NCBI GenBank assembly: GCA_028874905.1
Contig: JAPPGZ010000107.1
Coordinates: forward strand, 86,807-150,806
Reading direction: 5' to 3'
Length of the DNA stretch: 64,000 bases
Origin: Gemmatimonadota bacterium
GTDB taxonomy: Bacteria > Gemmatimonadota > Gemmatimonadetes > Longimicrobiales > Gaopeijiaceae
Shown: positions 9,290 to 17,097 of the stretch, in pieces
Position numbering within the stretch: position 1 is the first letter of the stretch
How the letters are laid out: every line of letters begins with the position of its first letter
Notes under the pieces: model-generated
Told to the model about the DNA's origin: nothing
Databases searched by the model: none
Seen by the model: the letters and a program-made list of their open reading frames with translations, nothing else
Program-made: the position numbers and the translations under genes

Positions 9290-10018
9290 TCAGCGCGCCG
9301 CCGATTCACGCCGCAGCAATACGGCTTCGACGTCCATATCCGTCGCGACCAGCCGGTCGAATCCTCGGGCGGTCAGCGGCGCCCCGTCCCGGCGGGCAAC
9401 CAAGCGAACGGGCCGTCCGGGAAGCTCAGGCACCACGCGCGGCAAGTCCAGGGCCCGATCGACACGGCCGTCCCCTTCCGCGGGCGCAACCGCAGTATCG
9501 CCCGCCGCATCGCCGCCGTCCGCATACCATGGCTCGATCTCGGCCGTGCCGTGATTGTACTGCCAGAAGCCGTGCGGCTCGGCGACGGCAATGTACGGCG
9601 CCACACCGACGGCCAGGTGCAATGTCAGCGTCAGGTGACCGTACCGCTGGCCAGGAGCCTCGTCCGCCCAGGGGTCCAGAACGAGGTAGAGCGCCGCAAG
9701 GATCGCCAGCCCCAGCGCGCCCGAGAGCACCCTGCGCCCGCCCGTCCACTGCCGCCGCTCGCCCGCGAGGGTCAGCGCGATGAACAGCGGGATGCCGAGG
9801 CTGGCGATGCCGAGAAGCGCCCACCAGCGCTCCTCCGCCCCAGGACCGACCGCCACAACGCCCGCGCACCCCGCGATCACCGCGCACGCGACGACCTCCG
9901 GGAATCTGCGGGCCACCTCCGCAGTGGCACCAGCCAGATGGCCGATCGAGGGCAGCCTCAGCACGGCCTCCCCCAACCGATCAAGATATCGCCGCCACTT
10001 CCTTCTTCGCGTCCGCAT
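9290..10018 (-). CDS. hypothetical membrane protein (possibly DUF4153-derived)
   Basis: This is a 242-aa protein with about three or four hydrophobic segments between residues 38 and 150, then a soluble tail of about 90 residues rich in Asp, Ala and Arg. The stretch HLAVGVAPYIAV...GFWQYN resembles the conserved HLLVAFAPF...FWQYN motif of DUF4153 membrane proteins, but the membrane helices that normally follow are missing. It may be a shortened relative. The 5' end overlaps the S9 peptidase by 38 bases if GTG/ATG 10018 is used; GTG 9964, just after the peptidase stop and preceded by GGGGGAGG, is a real alternative. Function is unknown. Confidence 0.55.
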   Translation of the reverse strand: MRTRRRKWRRYLDRLGEAVLRLPSIGHLAGATAEVARRFPEVVACAVIAGCAGVVAVGPGAEERWWALLGIASLGIPLFIALTLAGERRQWTGGRRVLSGALGLAILAALYLVLDPWADEAPGQRYGHLTLTLHLAVGVAPYIAVAEPHGFWQYNHGTAEIEPWYADGGDAAGDTAVAPAEGDGRVDRALDLPRVVPELPGRPVRLVARRDGAPLTARGFDRLVATDMDVEAVLLRRESAAR

Positions 10019-12035
10019 CCGGACGTGCCGGCGGCTCCCAGTCCATGTCCCTGACGTACCGCTGCAGCCACCGCATCTCCTCTACCAGGAGGGTGCGACG
10101 GTGCCTGGGTTCCCGGATTCCATGACCCTCGCGCGGGAAGAGGATGAAGCGCGCCTCCACACCCAGGTGACGAAGCCCCGCGAAGAAGTTCATGGATTGC
10201 TCCATCGTATCGGTGCGGTCCTCGGTCCCGTGGAACAGGATGGTCGGCGTGGTCACCCTGTCGAGGTGGCTGTAGGCCGAACGCTCGGTCCAGTAGTCGC
10301 GGTTCGACCACGGATCGCCCCCGAGATACCAGCGCACGACGTCGAAGTTGAATCCGGCGCCGAACTCGCTCCGCCAGTCCGCCACCATCGCGCCGAGGCT
10401 CGCAGCCTTGAAGCGCTCCGTTCGGGTGATGGTCCAACCGCCCAGAATGCCTCCGTAGCTCCAACCCTTGACGGCCAGGGAGTCCGGGTGCGCCACACCC
10501 CGCTCGATGATCGCGTCGACCCCCGTCATGAGGTCGTGGTAGTCCCCTCCGCCGATGTCGTTGATGTTGCCGCGCAGCAGTGCGTCCCCGTAGCCGGACG
10601 AACCGCGAACGTTGGGCTGCAGCACCGCGTACCCCTGGGCGACCAGGATCTGGGCATCCGCGTCGAACCCCCTGGTAAACACGCCCGCCGGGCCACCGTG
10701 GATCTCGAGGACGGCCGCGCCAGGCGCCGTTCTCCCTTCGGGCAGGTAGAGAATCCCCTCGATCTCGAGGCCGTCGGTGCTCTCCCAGCGAACCACCTCC
10801 GGTTCAGCCAGATTCCGGTCGGCGAGTGCCGGGTTGGCGTCCGTGAGTCTCACCCTGGAGTCGTCCGAGAGGTCGGCCAGCCACAGATCACCGGGTTGCC
10901 GTGGGCTTGCGTGCAGGAACGCGGCCTTCCGGTGCAGCGCATCGAACGAAGCCCCCGATATGATTCCATTTCCGTGCGTGACCTGCTCAACCTCGCCCGA
11001 CCTGACGTCCACGCGGAAGATGTTCGCGTCGGTCCGGTCGAGCGCCACGATCTCGATGTATCGTCCACCGGGGTTCCAGCGATAGCTGCGTATGTCGACA
11101 TCTGTGTCCGCCGCGAGTTGGCGGACGTTGCCGGTTGGAATGTCGTAGTGGTAGAGATTGCCCTGATCCAGCTCCCAGGTCTCCAGATCCGGCGCCCCGA
11201 AAGTGATCGCGCGACCATCCGGGGACCACGCCAACTGCGATTCAGGTGCGTCGTTGTCGGTGATCTGCACCTCCTCGCCGCTGGAGATGGTGTGCAATAC
11301 CACCTCCGACAGATGGCCCGCGTTGCGGCGGTTTTCCTGCCGATAGACGTACACGAGGAAGTTGCCGTCCGGCGACGGGGCGTAGTCCCCGATACGGCGG
11401 CGCTCGGGCGTCACGCGCGTCGCGTCCAGCGGAGCGTCGGCCAACGAGACCGCTACCCTCCAGACACCGTTCCACGATCCCCGCGTCTGGCCGTTCGGAC
11501 CCTCGTCGATGAACACCGCGTCGTCGCCCTTCTTGCGTTCCTCCTCCAGATCGTCGGGAAGCGAATCGTTGGCCAGGAAGAAGACCGCGGTCCCGTCCTC
11601 CGACCAGCGGTAGCTGCCGACCGCCGTTGGGTGTCTGGTCAGCTGTACGGCCTCCCCGCCGTCCACCGGGAGCACGAACAGTTGCCGCAGCCTGTCGGTG
11701 TCCCCGACGGGGCGGGTGAACGAGACCCAGCGTCCGTCGGGAGACCATTCGGGGTTGCTGTCGTCGGTGGAACCCGTGAACGGGCGGGCGTCCTGACCAT
11801 CGGCCCCAACCACCCAGATCCGACTCTTGCGTTTGTTCTCGTCCCAGTCCAGTTCGTCCTTCACAAAGAGAATCCGCGTGCCGTCCGGAGCCAGCTTCGG
11901 CCCCGACACCCGCACCATGTCGATCGCGTCGTCAACGGTGAAGGCTGCGGCATCGGCCGCCTGGCCGGCTGCCGCGGACGGGGCCATGCAGCCGAGAAGG
12001 GCGAGAAAGGACCATTTGCAGGAGTGAATGCGCAT
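9981..12035 (-). CDS. exported S9-family prolyl oligopeptidase-like serine peptidase
   Basis: A 684-aa protein with an N-terminal signal peptide (hydrophobic core about residues 8-22, cleavage near AAAGQA). A beta-propeller contains repeated WSPDGR blades (about 90-420), and a C-terminal alpha/beta-hydrolase domain follows. The catalytic triad is visible: Ser526 in GWSYGG, Asp606 in HGTEDRTD and His638 in EGHG. The HGGPAG oxyanion segment lies near 450. Family members cleave short peptides, often after proline or as dipeptidyl or acyl peptidases. Specificity cannot be read from sequence. It is first in a minus-strand group with the membrane protein and the nucleoside phosphorylase. Confidence 0.93.
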   Translation of the reverse strand: MRIHSCKWSFLALLGCMAPSAAAGQAADAAAFTVDDAIDMVRVSGPKLAPDGTRILFVKDELDWDENKRKSRIWVVGADGQDARPFTGSTDDSNPEWSPDGRWVSFTRPVGDTDRLRQLFVLPVDGGEAVQLTRHPTAVGSYRWSEDGTAVFFLANDSLPDDLEEERKKGDDAVFIDEGPNGQTRGSWNGVWRVAVSLADAPLDATRVTPERRRIGDYAPSPDGNFLVYVYRQENRRNAGHLSEVVLHTISSGEEVQITDNDAPESQLAWSPDGRAITFGAPDLETWELDQGNLYHYDIPTGNVRQLAADTDVDIRSYRWNPGGRYIEIVALDRTDANIFRVDVRSGEVEQVTHGNGIISGASFDALHRKAAFLHASPRQPGDLWLADLSDDSRVRLTDANPALADRNLAEPEVVRWESTDGLEIEGILYLPEGRTAPGAAVLEIHGGPAGVFTRGFDADAQILVAQGYAVLQPNVRGSSGYGDALLRGNINDIGGGDYHDLMTGVDAIIERGVAHPDSLAVKGWSYGGILGGWTITRTERFKAASLGAMVADWRSEFGAGFNFDVVRWYLGGDPWSNRDYWTERSAYSHLDRVTTPTILFHGTEDRTDTMEQSMNFFAGLRHLGVEARFILFPREGHGIREPRHRRTLLVEEMRWLQRYVRDMDWEPPARPDADAKKEVAAIS

Positions 12036-12140
12036 GTTGATGCTCCCGAAAAGCGTTTGCCTGCTGTCAGCCTCTGATAATAGGCAGGCGACGCGTCGGG
12101 GGCATCCGGCGCGCGCAGGGCGGCGCGCCGTTCCGGACCG

Positions 12141-12524
12141 CTATCTGGCCAGGATGGTCAACTCCAGGATTTCTCCCGGCCCCACCGGCATCGTTTCGGT
12201 GACGAAGTCGGAGCCCGCCAGGAACTTCACGCGCAGCTGAATGTTCGGAAGCGGCCACCGGGTCCGGAAGGTCGCTTCATCCTTTCCGGGAACGATCCCC
12301 AGGCGCATCGACGCCCCCCCACGCACGGTATACACGGTGGCCTGGCTGAAGTGGTTGTTATGCACCAGGATCTCGATCTCCTCCGAATCCCGCGCGTCTC
12401 CCTCCATGGGGTTCGTCCTCGCGCCGTTCGCGGTCGCGCACGCGCCCAGAAGCGCAAGCACCATCGCGGCAAGCGCGTGACGATGAAAGCGATGTTCTGT
12501 CCGTGTTGAGCGCCTGTTCCACAT
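12141..12524 (-). CDS. small lipoprotein, unknown function
   Basis: A 127-aa protein with a lipoprotein signal: a positively charged start, a hydrophobic core and the lipobox LLGAC at about residues 25-29. The mature part is a compact, probably beta-rich domain ending in VGPGEILELTILAR. The start ATG 12524 is supported by AGGAG seven bases upstream, so the longer open frame to 12779 is rejected. It is divergent from the S9 peptidase at 12653, with about 128 bases for both promoters. I do not recognise a named family. The HNNHF...TVYTV pattern suggests a beta sandwich, but that is inference. Confidence 0.72.
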   Translation of the reverse strand: MWNRRSTRTEHRFHRHALAAMVLALLGACATANGARTNPMEGDARDSEEIEILVHNNHFSQATVYTVRGGASMRLGIVPGKDEATFRTRWPLPNIQLRVKFLAGSDFVTETMPVGPGEILELTILAR

Positions 12525-12652
12525 TGTCGACTCCTTCTGTCCGCGAACCCCGGAACCGGCAGGCTCGGGACTCCTCGCCTTCGCCGGCCACCATGGGTAT
12601 TCTAATCTTCGCTGTCCCATCCACCATACGCACACAGTTCCAGGAGGTAACC

Positions 12653-14716
12653 GTGCGGTCCTTCCTCGTGTACCCCGCTGTCGCCCTATTGGTTGCATCT
12701 CCGCTCGCGGGCCAGTCCGCCCACCTGACCGAAATCGACGTCTTCGACCTCGAGTACGCCAGCGATCCCCGGATCTCACCTGACGGAGACCAGGTCGTCT
12801 ACGTGCGTCAGTACGCCGACGTCATGACGGATATGAACTACTCCAACCTGTGGCTGATCACGTCCGATGGCAGCGATCATCGCCCCCTGACGACCGGCAA
12901 GTTCATCGACCACAGCCCCCGCTGGTCCCCGGACGGGTCGAGAATCGCGTACATGTCGAACCGGGATGGAACTCCGCAGATCTACATGCACTGGCTGGAG
13001 ACCGGACAGACTGCGGCCATCACCAACCTCACGGACCCCGCGATCGGGCTTTCGTGGTCTCCGGACGGATCACTCCTGGCGTTCCACAAGCTGGTTCCCG
13101 AGGCACCCCTGGTCATCGGACAGCTACCCGCCGCGCCCGCGGGCGCACAGTGGGCCGAGCCGGCGAAGTACACGGACAAGCTGGTGTTCCGCTTCGACGG
13201 GTTGGGTGATCTGCCTTCCGGCTATTGGCACCTCTTCGTCGTCCCCGCGGAAGGGGGCACGCCGAGACAGCTGACCTCCGGTGACAAACACTATGCCGGC
13301 GGCTTCTTTGCCTGTCAGGGCGGCGCGCCCGAGTGGGCCCCGGCATCCGACGCCATCGTGCTGTCGGCGAACCTCCGGGAGGACTGGGAGATGGAGTGGG
13401 GGGACTCCGAGGTCTACGAGGTCTCGGTTGCGGACGCCAGCGTCCGGGCCCTGACCGACCGGCGGGGCCCCGACTCATCGCCGACGGTGTCGCCGGACGG
13501 CCGGCAGGTGGCGTATCTCGGCTACGACGATCGGTACCAGGGATACCAGGTCACGCGGCTGCATGTCATGGACCGCGACGGCTCGAACTCGCGGGTCGTG
13601 AGCGGCAACCTGGATCGATCCGTCTACCAGGTCCGCTGGGCGCCGGGAGGCGAGGGCATCTACGGGCTCTACGACGACGAGGGGAACACCAAGCTCGCAC
13701 TCTTCCAGCTCGACGGCACCCACGAGGTTCTCGCCGAGCACGGGGGGAGCGGGTTCATGGCGTACGGCGGCTTCGGCGTATCGTACACGGTGGCCCGGGA
13801 CGGCACGTTCGCCTTCACCACCAGTCGCCCGGACCGGCCCGGCGACGTGCTCGTCGTCGGCGACGGCCCCGGCAGGGTCATCACCGCCGTCAACGCCGAT
13901 CTGTTCGCGGCGAAGACTCTGGGCACCGTCGAGGAGATCTGGTGGGAGTCCTCGCATGACGGCCGGCCGGTCCAGGGCTGGATCATGAAGCCCCCGGATT
14001 TCGACCCGAACAACAAGTACCCCCTCATACTCGAGATACACGGGGGGCCGTTCGCAAACTACGGCGACCGCTTCGACGTCGAGAAGCAGCTGATGGCCTC
14101 GCACGGATTCGTGGTCTTCTACGCCAACCCCCGGGGCAGCACCAGCTACGGCGAGGAATTCGGCAATCTCATCCACCATGCGTATCCCGGCGACGACTTC
14201 TACGACCTCGACTCCGGCGTCGACGCGGTTATCGCACAGGGCTACATCGACGAGGAAAACCTGTTTGTTACCGGGGGCAGCGGCGGCGGCGTGCTGACCT
14301 CCTGGATGATCGGGAACACGGACCGGTTCAGGGCCGCCGTATCCTTCTATCCCGTAATCAACTGGTACAGCTTCGCGCTCACCGCCGACATGGCCCCGAT
14401 GGCCGTCAGCCACTGGTTCCCCGGGCTGCCCTGGGACAATGTCGAGCACTACGAGAGCCGGTCGCTGCTCTCGGTGGTGAAGAACGTGACCACGCCCACG
14501 CTGATCATGACGGGCGAGGAGGACTGGCGCACGCCGATGTCGGAGTCGGAACAGTACTACAAGGCGCTCAAGCTGCTGGGCGTCGACGCGGTCCTCGTCC
14601 GCGTACCAGGCGAGGCCCACGGCATCTGGGGGCGCCCTTCACACGGAATGGCGAAGATCACGACGGTAAAGGGATGGTTCGACAAGTACGCGACCGAGCG
14701 CAGACCGGTATCGTAG
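12653..14716 (+). CDS. exported S9-family peptidase (dipeptidyl/acylaminoacyl peptidase-like)
   Basis: A 687-aa secreted peptidase with a signal peptide in the first about 20 residues (cleavage near LAGQS), WSPDGS propeller repeats and a C-terminal hydrolase domain. The triad is Ser543 in GGSGGG, Asp624 in TGEEDWRTP and His656 in EAHG; the HGGPF oxyanion segment lies before it. The GTG start at 12653 has AGGAGG six bases upstream and gives the signal peptide directly; the frame continues 50 codons upstream without support. It is a second S9 enzyme only 600 bases from the first. The two differ around the nucleophile and are not recent duplicates. Confidence 0.93.
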   Translation: MRSFLVYPAVALLVASPLAGQSAHLTEIDVFDLEYASDPRISPDGDQVVYVRQYADVMTDMNYSNLWLITSDGSDHRPLTTGKFIDHSPRWSPDGSRIAYMSNRDGTPQIYMHWLETGQTAAITNLTDPAIGLSWSPDGSLLAFHKLVPEAPLVIGQLPAAPAGAQWAEPAKYTDKLVFRFDGLGDLPSGYWHLFVVPAEGGTPRQLTSGDKHYAGGFFACQGGAPEWAPASDAIVLSANLREDWEMEWGDSEVYEVSVADASVRALTDRRGPDSSPTVSPDGRQVAYLGYDDRYQGYQVTRLHVMDRDGSNSRVVSGNLDRSVYQVRWAPGGEGIYGLYDDEGNTKLALFQLDGTHEVLAEHGGSGFMAYGGFGVSYTVARDGTFAFTTSRPDRPGDVLVVGDGPGRVITAVNADLFAAKTLGTVEEIWWESSHDGRPVQGWIMKPPDFDPNNKYPLILEIHGGPFANYGDRFDVEKQLMASHGFVVFYANPRGSTSYGEEFGNLIHHAYPGDDFYDLDSGVDAVIAQGYIDEENLFVTGGSGGGVLTSWMIGNTDRFRAAVSFYPVINWYSFALTADMAPMAVSHWFPGLPWDNVEHYESRSLLSVVKNVTTPTLIMTGEEDWRTPMSESEQYYKALKLLGVDAVLVRVPGEAHGIWGRPSHGMAKITTVKGWFDKYATERRPVS

Positions 14717-14788
14717 CCGGGGTTCGTTTCCGCTAACCCTGACGTTACGTAAGGGTCCCCATCGCGACGCTGGTGAGGCCCTGCGCGC

Positions 14789-16090
14789 TCAGCGCGACTC
14801 CATCGGTACGTAGTCGCGGCGGGGGTGCCCGCGGAATACCTGGCGCGGCCGCGCGATCCGCTGCTCGCGATCCACGACCATCTCCTCCCATTGCGCGAGC
14901 CAGCCGACGGTGCGCGGTATCGCGAAGAGCACCGGGAAGAGCTCGACCGGGAAGCCCATGGCCTGGTAGATCAGACCCGAATAGAAGTCCACGTTCGGAT
15001 AGAGGTTGCGCTTGACGAAGTACTCCTCCTGCAGCGCGATCCTTTCCAGCTCCAGGGCGATGTCCAGCAGCGGGTTGCGCCCGGTCACCTCGAAGACCTC
15101 GTCGGCGGCGCGCTTGATGATCGTGGCGCGCGGGTCATACGCCTTGTAGACGCGATGCCCGAACCCCATCAGACGCCGCTCTCCCCTGCGCACACTGTCC
15201 ATGAAAGCGGGGATGTTGTCGGTGGTGCCGATCTCGGTGAGCATCCGCAGCACGGCCTCGTTCGCCCCACCGTGCAGCGGTCCGTAGAGGGCCGCCATCG
15301 CTCCCGACATGGCGCAGTAGGGGTCGCCCCGTGAGCTGCCGATCACCCGCATGGCGGTGGTCGAACAGTTCTGTTCATGGTCGGCGTGCAGGATGAAGAG
15401 AATGTCCAGCGCGCGCACCAGCGCGGGGTCCGGCCGATACTCCCTCCCGCCGATCCGGAAGAGCATGTTCAGGAAGTTGGCCGTATAGGAGAGTCCGTTC
15501 TCGGGGTAGACGTACGGCAAGCCCTTGTGATGCCGGTAGGCGAACGCCGCCAGGGTCGGCATCTTGGCGAGGAGCCGGATGATCTGGGACCTGCGATTGG
15601 CCGGATCCTCGATGTTCTTGGCCTCGGGGTAGAAGGTGGACAATGCGGCCACGGTGGAAATCATCATCCCCATGGCGTGGGCATCGTATCGGAACCCCTG
15701 GAGGATCGTGAGAACGTTTTCGTGCACGTAGGTGTGATAGGTCACGTCGTGCACGAAATCGTCGAGTTCATCCCTGCCGGGCAACTCCCCGTTCAGAATC
15801 AGGTATGCGACCTCCAGGAAACTGGACTGCTCGGCAAGCTGCTCAATCGGGTACCCGCGGTATTCCAGGATGCCCTTGCCTCCCTTGACTTCCGTAATGC
15901 GGCTGGTGGTGAAGGCCGTATTGGTGAAGCCGGGATCGTAGGCCATCATCCCGAAATCGCCTTCGTTCACCTTGATCTGGCGCAGGTCCATCGCGCGGAT
16001 CACGTCGCCGTCGCGCACCTCCACCTCGTACTGGCGTCCCGTGCGGTTGTCGGTAATGGAAAGGGTGTTCTTCGCGTTGTGCTGAGACAT
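14789..16090 (-). CDS. gltA: citrate synthase
   Basis: This enzyme condenses acetyl-CoA and oxaloacetate in the first step of the TCA cycle. The 433-aa protein is the type II (hexameric, Gram-negative-like) form. It has an N-terminal beta domain up to about residue 60, then HADHEQNCSTTAMR, GPLHGGANEAV (substrate-binding His), GFGHRVYKAYDPRA (catalytic His) and PNVDFYSG with the catalytic Asp. A candidate -10 (TAGAAT on the minus strand, 16148-16153) lies about 60 bases upstream of the ATG. Aconitase is encoded 1 kb away on the other strand, so two consecutive TCA enzymes are neighbours but divergently read. Confidence 0.97.
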   Translation of the reverse strand: MSQHNAKNTLSITDNRTGRQYEVEVRDGDVIRAMDLRQIKVNEGDFGMMAYDPGFTNTAFTTSRITEVKGGKGILEYRGYPIEQLAEQSSFLEVAYLILNGELPGRDELDDFVHDVTYHTYVHENVLTILQGFRYDAHAMGMMISTVAALSTFYPEAKNIEDPANRRSQIIRLLAKMPTLAAFAYRHHKGLPYVYPENGLSYTANFLNMLFRIGGREYRPDPALVRALDILFILHADHEQNCSTTAMRVIGSSRGDPYCAMSGAMAALYGPLHGGANEAVLRMLTEIGTTDNIPAFMDSVRRGERRLMGFGHRVYKAYDPRATIIKRAADEVFEVTGRNPLLDIALELERIALQEEYFVKRNLYPNVDFYSGLIYQAMGFPVELFPVLFAIPRTVGWLAQWEEMVVDREQRIARPRQVFRGHPRRDYVPMESR

Positions 16091-16244
16091 CGGGTCTCCG
16101 GTCGGGCCGGTGCCAGGTCGGGGGATGGGATCGAGTATGCGACCCTTATTCTACCACGGAACGCAAGTCCGCGAAATCGTTGTGAATGCTGGTAGTCGGT
16201 GGACAAATCCACGCGAGCACCGTGGGGGATTTGCCTACGCGCTC

Positions 16245-16706
16245 CTACGGCTCGACGCGCTGGAACACCCCCCGATTGCCGTCCCTGTCGAAGGCGAGAA
16301 CATCGTACGGGCGTGGATTCGGCCCTTCCATCCCCGGCGATCCGATGGGCATTCCCGGCACAGCGATCCCGAGGACTGCGGGAGCCTCGTCGAGAAACGC
16401 CCGCACGACGCGGGCGGGCACGTGCCCCTCGATCACGTAGTCTCCGACAATGGCAGTATGGCACGACCCAAGATCCAGTGGAACCCCGGTCCGCCGCTTC
16501 ACCGCGTTGATGTCCATCACATTCTCGACGCTGACCTTGAACCCTGCGGCCCTCATGTGGTCCACCCACTTGGCGCAGCATCCACACGTCGCAGTCTTGT
16601 ACACGTGCATGTCGGCGTCCGCGTCCGGCGCCGCCGGCCGGAACGACATGACCAGTACCACACCCCCCAGGAGCAGGATCCCCGCAAGCAGCTTCTTCAT
16701 GTTCAT
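16245..16706 (-). CDS. DUF411 exported metal-binding protein
   Basis: A 153-aa protein with an N-terminal signal or anchor segment (LLAGILLLGGVVLVMSF). A DUF411 domain follows, with the hallmark YKTATCGCCAKWVDHM (Cys pair in CGCC) and ending in VPGMPIGSPGMEG...YDVLAFD. Family members are periplasmic proteins linked to copper handling. A role in copper or other metal binding is inferred from the Cys motif. ATG 16706 has AAGGGA upstream; the open frame further upstream runs into the tRNA-Leu gene and is not coding. It is monocistronic between the gltA promoter region and tRNA-Leu. Confidence 0.85.
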   Translation of the reverse strand: MNMKKLLAGILLLGGVVLVMSFRPAAPDADADMHVYKTATCGCCAKWVDHMRAAGFKVSVENVMDINAVKRRTGVPLDLGSCHTAIVGDYVIEGHVPARVVRAFLDEAPAVLGIAVPGMPIGSPGMEGPNPRPYDVLAFDRDGNRGVFQRVEP

Positions 16707-16862
16707 CCGGTGTTTCCCTTCTATCGATGAGATAGCCTGAAGATAGTCCGTCTCCGGCCTGCCCAGAAAGCGTCGTGGCCGCCCACTCCCGTTTTCGTCC
16801 CACACAGGCATGGCCGTGACCCGGATCGAAGCCGCGCGCGCGGGGAGCGGTCCACCCACGAG

Positions 16863-16946
16863 TGCCGAGGGAGGGACTCGAACCCTCACGCCCGCAAGGG
16901 CAAAGGTTTTTGAGACCTTCGCGTCTACCGGTTCCGCCACCTCGGC
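16863..16946 (-). tRNA. tRNA-Leu (anticodon CAA)
   Basis: Read on the minus strand, an 84-base cloverleaf is clear. The acceptor GCCGAGG pairs with CCTCGGC, the anticodon stem AAGGT/ACCTT encloses the loop CTCAAAA with anticodon CAA, and a class-II long variable arm (GCCCGCAAGGGC) follows. The T arm carries GGTTCGAGTCC. The discriminator is A, and CCA is not encoded. The long variable arm and A73 fit leucine. Confidence 0.95.
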
Positions 16947-17097
16947 CCGGGTGCGGCGCGCGCAAGAGCAACCGCACCGGAACTATGTTAGTCCAGCGAC
17001 CCCCATTGTTGAACCCTCCGAGACCGGGGATTGAGTTCGGTGTTTCCCATTGCCATGCTTCGTGTAGGCCCCTGATCAACCCGAGAAGAGGACGCGA

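Noticed and set aside
16707..16940. N-terminal extension of the DUF411 gene
   Set aside because: It runs through the tRNA-Leu gene; ATG 16706 has a ribosome binding site and a signal segment.
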